Below the pieces are notes generated by a model that had not been told where the DNA came from, did no database searches, and worked only from the letters and a program-made list of their open reading frames with translations. From Campylobacterales bacterium (lineage in GTDB: Bacteria > Campylobacterota > Campylobacteria > Campylobacterales > Sulfurimonadaceae): 47,597 nucleotides of DNA. Numbering within the stretch: position 1 is the stretch's first letter; every line of letters starts with the position of its first letter. Position numbers and translations under genes: made by a program. Below, piece after piece: positions 1 to 7,834 of the stretch. The stretch lies in contig JACUTT010000013.1 in NCBI GenBank assembly GCA_014859655.1, forward strand, positions 1 through 47,597, in the 5' to 3' direction.

Positions 1-213
1 AGCAAAAAGTTTCTTCAGAAAACTAGCGAAAGCGGTTTTGCAAAGCAAAAAGTTTATGAATGCTAGAAAAAATGGCATTCATCGCACCTCTTTTTTTTGA
101 TCCTCTCTGCATATTTATACCAAATCCTACTAAAAAATATAGGTTTTTATCTGCGTCGCCTTGGGAGACGATGGCACTCAACCAATAGTCTGAGCTGCTG
201 GATAAATAAAGTA
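1..213. other. Hairpin-rich non-coding left edge
   Basis: No gene is supported here. The 12-mer AGCAAAAAGTTT occurs at 1-12 and again at 44-55. TTTTGC at 36-41 pairs with GCAAAA at 45-50 across a three-A loop. ATGAATGC at 56-63 pairs with GCATTCAT at 75-82 around an 11-nt loop, and a run of eight T follows at about 89-96. This last hairpin could end transcription of a gene lying left of the window, although the T run is farther from the stem than in a classic intrinsic terminator. Confidence 0.4.
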
Positions 214-771
214 TTATCGTTTGGTTTTCGCACTCAGGTACCACCAGACACCACCGATAATGCTAAAAAGAACGAGCGGTGCGATGTAGGGACGCTCGGC
301 AATCGTCTCGTAGGCCGACTTGATCACCTCACCTGCCATATAGCTGGCGGCTCCGATGCTCAAAGCCCAAAGTGCGGATGCAAAAAAGTTTAAAATGATG
401 AACTTTTTGAGATCATACTTGGTCAGACCGATCGCCAATGGGATAAGCGTTTTGATCCCGTAGACATACTTCTGTAAGAAAACGACCCACGAGCCATGCT
501 TCTTCATCAAAATGTGCGAAAGTGCAAGTTTGCGTTTGTGTTTATGCAGATAAGCCATCACCTGTTTTTTGTTATAGCGCCCCATATAAAAAAGCATGAC
601 ATCGCCCAAGAAGTTAGCGACAAAGGCGACAAGAATGGAGCTTGTCAGGTCCATATGCCCGGTATAGGAGAGCACGCCCGCACCCACCAAGGCGACAAAT
701 CCCCCTCCGAACGAGTATAAAAAAAGTACAATATAGCCGTAAGTTTCCAAATTTGTGAGTATATCTTCCAT
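214..771 (-). CDS. DedA family inner-membrane protein
   Basis: Predicted polytopic inner-membrane protein of the DedA/SNARE-associated (VTT) family. Some members are proposed to move undecaprenyl phosphate or other lipids across the membrane and to affect membrane potential. The sequence has several hydrophobic segments, a glycine-rich stretch near the N-terminus, a GRYNKK segment after the second hydrophobic region, and a QKYVYGIKTLIPLAIGL stretch resembling the family's conserved R-x-x-P-G-x-R-x-x-x-P-L-x-A-G region. The frame is open further upstream to 810, but starting at MEDIL gives about 185 residues with a family-like N-terminus. It is transcribed away from the TPR-NYN cluster, with the 40-bp palindrome between them. 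Substrate cannot be told from sequence. Confidence 0.8.
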   Translation of the reverse strand: MEDILTNLETYGYIVLFLYSFGGGFVALVGAGVLSYTGHMDLTSSILVAFVANFLGDVMLFYMGRYNKKQVMAYLHKHKRKLALSHILMKKHGSWVVFLQKYVYGIKTLIPLAIGLTKYDLKKFIILNFFASALWALSIGAASYMAGEVIKSAYETIAERPYIAPLVLFSIIGGVWWYLSAKTKR

Positions 772-821
772 TAAATGTCCTAAAAAGTTTTGCTGCAAGT
801 GTACACACAAAATGATTTTAG

Positions 822-827
822 TATAAT
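822..827 (+). promoter_or_regulatory. -10 element for the TPR-NYN cluster
   Basis: TATAAT preceded by G and sitting in an AT-rich tract. Campylobacterota housekeeping promoters depend mainly on an extended -10 and often lack a clear -35, which fits here. Transcription would start around 833-835, at the left edge of the 40-bp palindrome. Inferred from sequence only. Confidence 0.5.
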
Positions 828-830
828 TAA

Positions 831-870
831 GGCGGGCTCTATAAACCCTGCAGGGTTTATAGAGCCCGCC
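831..870. repeat. Perfect 40-bp palindrome
   Basis: The left half is GGCGGGCTCTATAAACCCTG, and the right half is its exact reverse complement, with no spacer and no mismatch. It lies between the divergent DedA gene and the TPR gene, just after a TATAAT box and about 27 bp before the TPR start codon. As RNA it would fold into one long hairpin at the 5' end of the plus-strand transcript. It cannot be a terminator for either flanking gene because both point away from it. No T run follows on either strand. Confidence 0.9.
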
Positions 871-897
871 TAAAGCACTTTACTATTGAGGATAAAT

Positions 898-1479
898 ATG
901 TCAACTTTTCAAATAATTATGTTACTCGTCTCCGCTTTCTTTGCTTACAAGATGTATGAGTTTATTCAAAATATGGATCCAAACGCCGAACCAGAGTCAA
1001 TCCAGGAGGCGGAACGCATCTCACCTGAACCGACAGCTGATGAGATGATCGAAGAGGCAGACGCCGCTTACAGCGAGGGTGATCTTGACAAGGCGCAGCT
1101 ATTGCTGGAAAATATCGTAGGAGTGCATCCCGATCTTGCCGAAGGGCACAACAAGCTGGCCTTTGTATTGGCCAAGCAGGGTGATCTTGCAAAGGCGGAA
1201 GAGCACTATAACCGCTCTTTGGAGTTGGAGCCTAATGATGATATGACGCATAATGCCTTGGCGGGGATGCTGGCTTCGGTAGAGCGAAATACAGAGGCCG
1301 AAGAGCACTACCGAAAAGCGCTGGCTATTGATGGCAGCTATGCACCCACCTGGTTCAACTATGCCAACTTCAAACTGCGTCTCGGGCAAACGGAGGAGGC
1401 AAAAGAGATGTATCAAAAAGCCCTCCAAAGCGATCCTGAGTTTGAACAGGCGCGTGAAGAGCTGGAGAAACTCTCATGA
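898..1479 (+). CDS. Membrane-anchored TPR protein
   Basis: About 193 residues. The first 20 or so form a hydrophobic helix, so the protein is probably anchored in the inner membrane by its N-terminus. An acidic linker (about residues 27-45) follows, then roughly four tetratricopeptide units ending near the C-terminus, with typical pairs such as AEEHYNRSLELEPND and AEEHYRKALAIDG. TPRs act as protein-binding scaffolds; no enzyme motif is visible. The start was taken at the ATG at 898 because GAGG lies 6-9 bases before it; an in-frame TTG at 886 is less likely. The stop overlaps the start of the NYN gene, so the two are probably translationally coupled. Partner unknown. Confidence 0.75.
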   Translation: MSTFQIIMLLVSAFFAYKMYEFIQNMDPNAEPESIQEAERISPEPTADEMIEEADAAYSEGDLDKAQLLLENIVGVHPDLAEGHNKLAFVLAKQGDLAKAEEHYNRSLELEPNDDMTHNALAGMLASVERNTEAEEHYRKALAIDGSYAPTWFNYANFKLRLGQTEEAKEMYQKALQSDPEFEQAREELEKLS

Positions 1480-2261
1480 TTAAAGATCAGCTGAACCTGG
1501 CGGTTATCATCGACGCGGACAATTCTCAGCCCTCTATCATCGAAGGCTTGATGGAGGAGATCTCCCAGTACGGGGTGGCCTCGATCAAACGTATCTACGG
1601 GGACTGGACAGACACGCGTCTGAAGGGGTGGAAGACCCATCTTCTTTCGCACGGGATACAGCCTATGCAGCAATTTGGCTATACGGTAGGGAAAAACTCG
1701 ACCGATTCGGCGATGATCATTGATGCGATGGATCTTCTTTATGGGGGTAAGCTTGACGGTTTCTGCATCGTCTCCTCTGACAGTGACTTTACCCGTCTGG
1801 CACAGCGCATTCGTGAGTCTGGTCTGCGGGTTTACGGCTTTGGTGAGAAGAAAACACCCAAGTCCTTTTTAGCGGCCTGCGATAAGTTTATCTACACCGA
1901 AAATCTGCGCAAGGTGCAGGCGGTGCCTCAGCAAAAAGCTAAACAGCCGGGCAAAACTGATGCACCCAAGAGTGAGCCGGCCAAAAGCAATATCACTAAA
2001 GACGAGGCTTTGAAAGAGCTCTTGAAAAATGTCGTTGAGGATACGGCAGATCACTCCGGCTGGTCCTATCTGGTGCATGTGACGCAAACCCTTGCCAACC
2101 GCCACCCCGACTTCGACCCGCGAAACTACGGTTATGCGAAGATGATGGATATGATCAATGCGCTCGATATCTTCGAGATCAAAGAGAATGACCCTTTTTC
2201 ACACGACAAGGCGGTGTTTATCCGCTGCAAACGCAAAAGGCACTATAAGGAGAAGCCGTGA
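1476..2261 (+). CDS. NYN-domain (LabA/DUF88) protein with C-terminal OST-HTH/LOTUS domain
   Basis: Likely RNA-acting protein of the NYN branch of PIN-like nucleases. Residues about 8-150 carry the acidic positions expected for metal binding: IIDADN near the N-terminus, NSTDSAMIIDAMDL in the middle, and SSDSDF before the conserved RESG-x-x-V-x-x-x-G segment. A charged linker rich in K, P and Q follows. The last 80 residues (from about KDEALKELLKNVV) look like an OST-HTH/LOTUS fold, which in other proteins binds RNA. The ATG overlaps the TPR stop by 4 bases, and the TGA overlaps the GTG of nif3. LabA-type proteins are usually assigned RNA turnover or unknown roles; the actual target here is unknown. 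Confidence 0.8.
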   Translation: MIKDQLNLAVIIDADNSQPSIIEGLMEEISQYGVASIKRIYGDWTDTRLKGWKTHLLSHGIQPMQQFGYTVGKNSTDSAMIIDAMDLLYGGKLDGFCIVSSDSDFTRLAQRIRESGLRVYGFGEKKTPKSFLAACDKFIYTENLRKVQAVPQQKAKQPGKTDAPKSEPAKSNITKDEALKELLKNVVEDTADHSGWSYLVHVTQTLANRHPDFDPRNYGYAKMMDMINALDIFEIKENDPFSHDKAVFIRCKRKRHYKEKP

Positions 2262-3001
2262 GCATTGAAGAGATATACAAAATCTTAGATGCTATCTCTG
2301 CGTTTGAGCTTCAAGAGTCGTGGGACAATTCCGGTCTTTTGGTCGGAGACTGGAAGCATGAAGTCAAACGAATCGTGCTCAGTGTCGATATCGATGAGGA
2401 GCTGCTTGAGAGTCTGGAAGAAGATACGCTTGTCATTACCCACCACCCGATAATCTTTGGCGGTCTGAAGCAGCTTGAGTTTAACCAGTACCCGGCAAAG
2501 CTCTTACAAAATATGGTGAAAAAAAATATCTCAAATATCGCGATGCACACGAATTTTGACAAAACGCATCTCAACAGCTATGTTGCGACAGAGATTTTGG
2601 GCTATAAGATCAGTGAAAAAGAGGGTTTTGTCGCTTACCTGGACGTGGATGAACGTTTTGGAAAAGAGGGGATGGAATTTGACGAATTTGCCAAAAGCAT
2701 AGCAGAAAAGCTCGGACTGGTACAGATAAAATGCATAAAAAAACATGCCAAAATAAAACGCATAGCCTTGACAACCGGCTCAGGGGCCTCATTGATGAAG
2801 ACAATTACGGCAGACTGCTTTTTGACCGGCGACATCAAATACCATGATGCGATGGAGGCAAAAACGATAGGATTGTCGATGATAGACATCGGACATTTTG
2901 AAAGTGAGCGCTATTTTGGAGAAGTTTTGGCAAAAGATTTGCAGAATTTAGGAATAAGCGTTATAATTTCATCATCAAAAAACCCCTTCACCTATGTTTA
3001 A
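2258..3001 (+). CDS. Nif3/YbgI-like dinuclear metal protein
   Basis: About 247 residues, the usual length for short Nif3 proteins without the central PII-like insert. Metal ligands are visible in THHPIIFGG (about residue 60), AMHTNFD (about 96) and the C-terminal DIGHFESER. Family members form toroidal hexamers holding two metal ions per subunit; some bind GTP cyclohydrolase I, but the cellular role is unsettled. GTG start at 2258 inside the preceding stop (GTGA overlap). Only 12 bases separate it from the FlgZ-like gene, an order I recall from Helicobacter and Campylobacter. Confidence 0.85.
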   Translation: MSIEEIYKILDAISAFELQESWDNSGLLVGDWKHEVKRIVLSVDIDEELLESLEEDTLVITHHPIIFGGLKQLEFNQYPAKLLQNMVKKNISNIAMHTNFDKTHLNSYVATEILGYKISEKEGFVAYLDVDERFGKEGMEFDEFAKSIAEKLGLVQIKCIKKHAKIKRIALTTGSGASLMKTITADCFLTGDIKYHDAMEAKTIGLSMIDIGHFESERYFGEVLAKDLQNLGISVIISSSKNPFTYV

Positions 3002-3013
3002 TTAAGGAAAACA

Positions 3014-3736
3014 ATGAATAAGCACCTACAACAGTTGGTTGAATTATCAAAGATCGACAAAGAAATCGATTCATTTGAACCAAAAATCGAAGAGGCAAAA
3101 CACAAATACGAGACCGTACTTGCAGTAAAAGAGAGCATCGAAAAGCAGATTTCTGATTTAGAAGAGGGTATCAAAGCTGAGCAGCTAAAAAAACAAAAAA
3201 ATGAACTTCACCTTGCAGAGCTAAGTGAAAAACTAAGCGCAAACGCAAAGAAAAGTGCAGAGATCAAAACTGAACGCGAGATGAAATCGCTACAGCTTGA
3301 AGAAGATATCGCCAAAGAGCAGATAAATTTTGCCAATGAAGAGATCGCACGTCTTGAAAAAGTGATCGAAACAAAAGAAGAGCTTATCAAAACGCAAAAA
3401 ACCGTTATTGCCGAAGCCGAAGAGAAGACAGCTGCCATCAAGGCAGAGGTTGACGAGGCTTTAGAGAAGATAACAGCAGAGCGTCAAAAGATCTTTATTG
3501 AAAAAGAGAAACTGATCTCTCAGATGAGTCAAAAAGGTCTCTCTTTTTACCAGAAGATCCGCCGCTGGGCCAAGAACACGACTGCCGTTCCTGTTAAAAA
3601 TCAGGCATGCTACGGCTGTTACCTGACGATCAACGACAAGGTCTATTCAGAAGTCATCAAAGGCGAAGAGATTACGACATGTCCACACTGCGGACGTATC
3701 CTTTATATCGAAACCGAAGAAGAGCAGACCGCTTAA
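3014..3736 (+). CDS. flgZ: Coiled-coil zinc-ribbon protein, FlgZ (HP0958)-like
   Basis: 240 residues. Positions about 10-180 form a long charged coiled coil rich in E and K. The last 50 residues carry a C4 zinc ribbon, with Cys pairs in QACYGCYL and TTCPHCGR. This is the architecture of Helicobacter pylori HP0958 (FlgZ), reported to bind and stabilise sigma-54 and to interact with flagellin mRNA, so a role in flagellar gene expression is likely here. The neighbours (Nif3 upstream, WaaA and an RluD-type synthase downstream) support orthology. AAGG precedes the ATG at 3014. The gene symbol rests on that orthology, not on an experiment. Confidence 0.75.
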   Translation: MNKHLQQLVELSKIDKEIDSFEPKIEEAKHKYETVLAVKESIEKQISDLEEGIKAEQLKKQKNELHLAELSEKLSANAKKSAEIKTEREMKSLQLEEDIAKEQINFANEEIARLEKVIETKEELIKTQKTVIAEAEEKTAAIKAEVDEALEKITAERQKIFIEKEKLISQMSQKGLSFYQKIRRWAKNTTAVPVKNQACYGCYLTINDKVYSEVIKGEEITTCPHCGRILYIETEEEQTA

Positions 3737-3751
3737 GTATCCATTTATACA

Positions 3752-3800
3752 GGCACTTTTAAAGTGCCAGCCTTAACCGCCGAGAGAAAATCTCTGGGCG
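3752..3800 (+). other. Two hairpins between flgZ and waaA
   Basis: GGCACTTT pairs with AAAGTGCC at 3752-3768 (a 17-nt near-palindrome). A second stem-loop at 3778-3800 pairs CGCC with GGCG and AGAGA with TCTCT around an AAA loop. Neither is followed by a T run, so they are more likely RNA processing or stability elements, or part of the waaA leader, than terminators. Confidence 0.4.
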
Positions 3801-3824
3801 TATTGAATTTGCGAGGGAGCACCC

Positions 3825-5006
3825 TTGAGAGACCCTTTTTTTTATCTCTACTATCTATTTAGCGTTCTGCTTTATATTGCAGCTCTCCCTATTATTTTGT
3901 ATCTGTCGTTCAAGCCGAAATATAAAAAATCACTGCCTGCACGTTTTTTCCTGCAGAAGACGCCCCGCTTCAAGAAAGAGGGGATCTGGTTTCATGCCTG
4001 CAGTCTGGGCGAGGCGAAGGCGCTCTCTCCTGTGATAGAGATGATCTCGCAGGCGCAGGTCAATATCTCGGTGATCACCCATACGGGGTTTTCCGCAGCC
4101 TCGGCGTACAAGGCTGCCCAGGTACGCTATCTTCCGTATGAGCTCTTTCTGCCTTTTTGGCAGACGAAACAGCGGCTGCTGATCGTTTTGGAGGCAGAAC
4201 TGTGGTACCTTCTTTTTGCAGTGGCAGCCTCAAAGGGAACGAAGACACTCCTGCTTAATGCCCGCATATCCGAGAGAAGCTATCCGAAATATCTGAAGAT
4301 GAGATGGTTTTACAGCCGACTTCTGCGGTATGTTGACCATGTCTATGTCCAAAGTGCAGTCGACAAGCAGCGCTTTGAAGCCCTGGGCGCGAAGAACGTC
4401 AAGGTCATCGGTAATATCAAGCTGGCACAAAAAATCAGTGCCACAAAAGAGTACATCAAGCCTGGCGGTCTAAGCATTGTGGGCGGAAGTACGCATGAGG
4501 GCGAAGAGAAGATCATTCTTGAGGCTTTTTTGGAGTTCAAAAAAGTGCACCGGGGAAAGCTTCACCTGAGCATAGTCCCGCGCCATCCGGAACGCTTTGA
4601 GGCGGTGTCGCGTATGATGCAAAGTTTTGCCGAAACAAACGGACTGCGCTTTTCGCGTTTTTCAAATACGCAAGATTTAGAGGCCGATCTTGTTCTTGTG
4701 GACAGGATGGGCGAGTTGAACAATATGTACGCTATCAGCGATATTGCTGTTTTAGGCGGTGCATTTGCCCCTATAGGCGGGCACAATCCGCTTGAGCCTG
4801 TTGCTTTTAGGTGCAAGATCATCTCAGGAAAACAGATCTTCAACCAAAATGAGCTGTTCAGATATGTAAAAAATGTGCAGTTTGTGGAGCCGGAAGAGCT
4901 TTGCGAGGCCTTTGCGAAGGCTTTGGAGATGGCGCCTTCGAGCGTTGAGGAGAAGGTAGATCTGCATGAGATCAATAAATTAATCAAGGAATATGACAAT
5001 GAGTGA
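3825..5006 (+). CDS. waaA: 3-deoxy-D-manno-octulosonic acid (Kdo) transferase
   Basis: 393 residues, slightly short for the WaaA/KdtA family. It transfers Kdo from CMP-Kdo to lipid A precursors at the cytoplasmic face of the inner membrane. The N-terminal hydrophobic segment (about residues 5-28) is the membrane anchor. Family-typical segments include GIWFHACSLGEAKAL, VITHTGFSAA, LEAELW, and GGSTHEGEE near the start of the C-terminal GT-B half; the nucleotide-side motif GGAFAPIGGHNPLEP is present. The start is a TTG at 3825 with GAGGGAG six bases upstream; no better ATG exists. The stop overlaps the next gene. Confidence 0.9.
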   Translation: MRDPFFYLYYLFSVLLYIAALPIILYLSFKPKYKKSLPARFFLQKTPRFKKEGIWFHACSLGEAKALSPVIEMISQAQVNISVITHTGFSAASAYKAAQVRYLPYELFLPFWQTKQRLLIVLEAELWYLLFAVAASKGTKTLLLNARISERSYPKYLKMRWFYSRLLRYVDHVYVQSAVDKQRFEALGAKNVKVIGNIKLAQKISATKEYIKPGGLSIVGGSTHEGEEKIILEAFLEFKKVHRGKLHLSIVPRHPERFEAVSRMMQSFAETNGLRFSRFSNTQDLEADLVLVDRMGELNNMYAISDIAVLGGAFAPIGGHNPLEPVAFRCKIISGKQIFNQNELFRYVKNVQFVEPEELCEAFAKALEMAPSSVEEKVDLHEINKLIKEYDNE

Positions 5007-5742
5007 AGATAAAGCGTATAAACTGTTAGCCCTGCAAGAGGGGATTTCAAACTCCCAGGCAAAGACACTGATCGACAAGGGTCTTGTCTACATCGGCACC
5101 CGCAAGGTGTTGATAGCACGCGGAAACATATCGGAAAAGACAAAGTTCCGTGTGGAGAAGATCGAAAAGACCAGAGTGATCTTTGAGAACAAAGAGATGA
5201 TCGTTGTCGACAAGCCGGCTTTTTTAAGTTCCGAAGAGATCGAAAGGCAGTACAAGGGCGCGCGCCTTCTACACCGTCTTGACCGAGAGACCAGCGGCGT
5301 GCTGGTCTTGTGCAAGGATGAAGAGTTCCGCCTTAAGGCAATCGAAGAGTTTAAGCATGACCGCGTCTACAAAGAGTACATTGCCTGGGTGGATGGCATG
5401 GTGATCGAAGAGTTCGAGATCAACAAGCCTATCGTGACCGAAAAGCACAACAACAAGGCCAAAAGCAAGGTCTCTGAGGGCGGCAAACCGGCGCGTACAG
5501 AGGTTTTTCCTCTGATGGTTGTCAACAAAAAGAGCAAAATTAAGCTGGTCATCCATCAGGGCCGTACGCACCAGATCCGCGTGCATCTTCAAAGCGAAAA
5601 CCTTCCGATCATGGGCGATGAGCTTTACGGCGGAAGAAAGGCGAAACGCATGATGCTGCATGCGCACAAGATGAAGCTGCTCGGCAAAGAGTTCACCTCG
5701 CCTGAGCCCAAAGAGTTCAGACATATCGGCGGCGGGGAGTAA
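4999..5742 (+). CDS. RluA/RluD-family pseudouridine synthase
   Basis: About 247 residues. Predicted to convert uridine to pseudouridine in rRNA or tRNA. An S4-like RNA-binding segment covers the first 55 residues (NSQAKTLIDKGLVYIG). The catalytic core contains HRLDRETSGVLVLCK with the invariant aspartate, and later GRTHQIRVHLQ. AAGGA at 4986-4990 is 8 bases from the ATG at 4999 and only 2 from another ATG at 4993, so 4999 is preferred. It overlaps waaA by 8 bases. Which RNA position it modifies cannot be told. Confidence 0.85.
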   Translation: MSEDKAYKLLALQEGISNSQAKTLIDKGLVYIGTRKVLIARGNISEKTKFRVEKIEKTRVIFENKEMIVVDKPAFLSSEEIERQYKGARLLHRLDRETSGVLVLCKDEEFRLKAIEEFKHDRVYKEYIAWVDGMVIEEFEINKPIVTEKHNNKAKSKVSEGGKPARTEVFPLMVVNKKSKIKLVIHQGRTHQIRVHLQSENLPIMGDELYGGRKAKRMMLHAHKMKLLGKEFTSPEPKEFRHIGGGE

Positions 5743-5810
5743 TACCAAACCTTGCTATAGCGGCTTAACAGTGTGCCTCTTTTTAAAGTAGCACTAAAGT
5801 AAGCTTTTTG

Positions 5811-5816
5811 TATAAT
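5811..5816 (+). promoter_or_regulatory. -10 element for ffh
   Basis: TATAAT in TTTTTGTATAATCC, about 38 bases before the ffh start codon. The preceding T/A-rich tract fits Campylobacterota housekeeping promoters. It shows that ffh begins a new transcript after the RluD-type gene. Confidence 0.55.
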
Positions 5817-5853
5817 CCTCACCAATAATGTTCGCAAAAACAGGAGTCCAGAC

Positions 5854-7206
5854 GTGTTTGATACCCTAACCAGTTCGTTTACAGCAGCGATTAAAAAGAT
5901 TCGTTTTCAAGATGACGAAAAGGCGCTCAAAAAGGCGCTTGAAGAGCTTAAGAAGAACCTTTTAAAAGCGGATGTTCACCACAAGGTTGTCAAAGAACTG
6001 CTTTTTGATGTAGAGCTTGATGTCAAGGCGGCGGGTATCGGCAAGGACCAGTTCCTCGATGCTATGCAAAAACGCCTTTATGCACTGCTTCACGTCAAAG
6101 GACACCAGGGATTCGTTTTTGCGTCCAAGCCTCCGACCGTCATCTTGATGATGGGACTTCAGGGTTCGGGCAAGACGACGACAACAGGAAAACTTGCCTA
6201 CTACCTCAAAAACAAGCAGAAAAAAGTCCTTGTCGCCGCAGCCGATCTTCAGCGTATGGCGGCGGTCGAACAGCTCAAGCAGGTCGGTGCCTCGATCGGT
6301 GTAGATGTATATGCCGACGAGAACGAAAAAGACCCGGTCAAGATAGCCAAGGCGGCGATGAAAAAAGCCGAAGCAGGACTTTATGATGTCCTTCTGATCG
6401 ATACTGCGGGACGTTTGGCCATTGATGAAGAGCTTATGAAAGAGCTCAAGGCGGTCAAAGAGGCCATAAAGCCGGATGAAGTCTTCTATGTTGCGGACTC
6501 TTTAACGGGACAGGACTCGGTCCGCACGGCGGCGAGCTTTAACGAGCAGATCGGAATAGACGGGGTTATCTTGTCGAAATATGACGGCGACTCCAAGGGC
6601 GGCGTGGCTCTGGGTATAGCGTCTCAGGTCCAGGTACCGCTTCGTTTCATCGGTAACGGCGAGAAGATGCCGGACCTTGAGGTCTTCATACCTGAGCGCA
6701 TCGTCAACCGTCTGATGGGATTTGGCGACATCGAAGGCTTGGCTGAAAAGACGGCCAATGTCATTGATGAGAAAAAAGCCAAAGAGATAAGCCGCAAGAT
6801 AAAAAAAGGGCAGTTCAATTTCAATGACTTCATCGAGCAGATGGAGAGCATGAAAAAGATGGGAAGCATGAAGTCGCTGATCGGGATGATTCCGGGAATG
6901 GGTGGCATGAGCGATGCGATCAAAAACTTTGATTTTGAAAACTCCTCCGAGCTTAAAAACATCAAAGCCATGGTCTCTTCGATGACAAGAAAAGAGCGCG
7001 AAGAGCCGGACCTGCTCAACAACAGCCGCAAACAGCGCATCGCCAAAGGGTGCGGCATGGATCTGATGGATGTCAACCGTGTGCTCAAGCAGTTTAAAAA
7101 CGCCTCCAAAATGGCCAAAAGATTCTCCGGCAAAAAAGGGATGCAGGATATGCAAAACATGATGTCGCAGATGCAAGGCGGAAAACTCGGCGGTCTGTCG
7201 CGCTAG
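5854..7206 (+). CDS. ffh: Signal recognition particle protein Ffh
   Basis: 450 residues, full length. GTPase that binds signal sequences of nascent membrane proteins together with SRP RNA and delivers them to FtsY. An N domain helical bundle (about 1-90) is followed by the G domain with GLQGSGKTTT (P-loop, about residue 104), DTAGR, and SKYDGDSKGG. The C-terminal M domain (from about 300) is methionine-rich, with KKMGSMKSLIGMIPGM and RQRIAKGCG-like sequence; the helix DVNRVLKQFK is typical of the RNA-binding part. GTG start with AGGAG 7 bases upstream. No SRP RNA gene was found in the window. Confidence 0.97.
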   Translation: MFDTLTSSFTAAIKKIRFQDDEKALKKALEELKKNLLKADVHHKVVKELLFDVELDVKAAGIGKDQFLDAMQKRLYALLHVKGHQGFVFASKPPTVILMMGLQGSGKTTTTGKLAYYLKNKQKKVLVAAADLQRMAAVEQLKQVGASIGVDVYADENEKDPVKIAKAAMKKAEAGLYDVLLIDTAGRLAIDEELMKELKAVKEAIKPDEVFYVADSLTGQDSVRTAASFNEQIGIDGVILSKYDGDSKGGVALGIASQVQVPLRFIGNGEKMPDLEVFIPERIVNRLMGFGDIEGLAEKTANVIDEKKAKEISRKIKKGQFNFNDFIEQMESMKKMGSMKSLIGMIPGMGGMSDAIKNFDFENSSELKNIKAMVSSMTRKEREEPDLLNNSRKQRIAKGCGMDLMDVNRVLKQFKNASKMAKRFSGKKGMQDMQNMMSQMQGGKLGGLSR

Positions 7207-7604
7207 TTTCATAGCCCAAACAAAGCAATCTCTTAGTCTTTGCAGTGCAAAGGTTGCAGGCGTAATATTCTCCTTGGTTTTTTCCAGAGTTTTTGCTATA
7301 CTTCCAAATCAGTTCGACATTTTCTTAAAAAGTACCTCTATGCTAAGAAGATGAGAGTAGCCGGTCATGAAGTTTAAAATGAGTATCTTAGAGATTTTCA
7401 TTTTAACCTTTTGTGCCGGTTACATGTATACGTCTGCATTAAGACGGTAAGAGGAAAGTGTTATAAAAAAGTCTCTTTTTTATCTTCAGTGCAGTTTTTG
7501 CATACTCTTTCCCCCTTTCCGTTTTAGTTGACTATAGATGTAACCAGCAGTAGAAATTTGTCTTAAATCTCTAACAATGGGTAAAATTAATATTAGGAAC
7601 ACAA
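7207..7604 (+). other. 398-bp region between ffh and rpsP
   Basis: No well-supported gene. CTTTGC / GCAAAG at 7238-7252 forms a short hairpin after ffh without an adjacent T run. TATACT at 7297-7302 is a possible -10. A reading frame for 27 residues lies at 7367-7450 (listed separately). TTAAAATGA at about 7374-7382 is repeated inverted as TCATTTTAA downstream. AT-rich sequence just before rpsP (near 7580) probably holds its promoter. Confidence 0.4.
7367..7450 (+). CDS. Possible 27-residue hydrophobic peptide
   Basis: ATG-to-TAA frame reading MKFKMSILEIFILTFCAGYM followed by YTSALRR. The centre is hydrophobic and both ends are basic, as in small membrane peptides. It lies about 65 bases after a possible TATACT promoter. 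No clear Shine-Dalgarno sequence precedes either ATG, and a frame this short can occur by chance. It could equally be a fragment of a lost gene or part of a non-coding transcript. Confidence 0.2.
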   Translation: MKFKMSILEIFILTFCAGYMYTSALRR

Positions 7605-7832
7605 ATGACAGTTATCCGTTTGACTCGCATGGGCCGTAAAAAACAACCTTTCTACCGTATCGTAGTAACAGATTCTCGCAAGCGTCGCGATGGCGGCTCG
7701 ATCGAAAAAATCGGTTATTACAACCCAATGACAACACCTTCAACGATCAGTATCGATGAAGAGCGTTTAAACTATTGGATCAGCGTAGGTGCTCAAATGA
7801 GCGAGCGCGTTAAAAAACTAGCGGGCAAATAA
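7605..7832 (+). CDS. rpsP: 30S ribosomal protein S16
   Basis: 75 residues, normal length. Starts [20 protein letters not shown], the hallmark N-terminus of bS16, and contains the [14 protein letters not shown] segment. It sits in the body of the 30S subunit and helps assembly. It opens the block rpsP-khpA-rimM-trmD-rplS, an arrangement conserved in many bacteria. AGGAAC lies 8-13 bases before the ATG. Confidence 0.98.
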   Translation: MTVIRLTRMGRKKQPFYRIVVTDSRKRRDGGSIEKIGYYNPMTTPSTISIDEERLNYWISVGAQMSERVKKLAGK

Positions 7833-7834
7833 AA

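Noticed and set aside
97-393. Open frame on the plus strand across the DedA gene end
   Set aside because: Overlaps the real DedA gene in antisense, shows no domain, and starts in hairpin-rich DNA.
7207-7604. SRP RNA gene next to ffh
   Set aside because: I looked for the conserved GGAAG/GCA tetraloop core of bacterial SRP RNA and did not find it.
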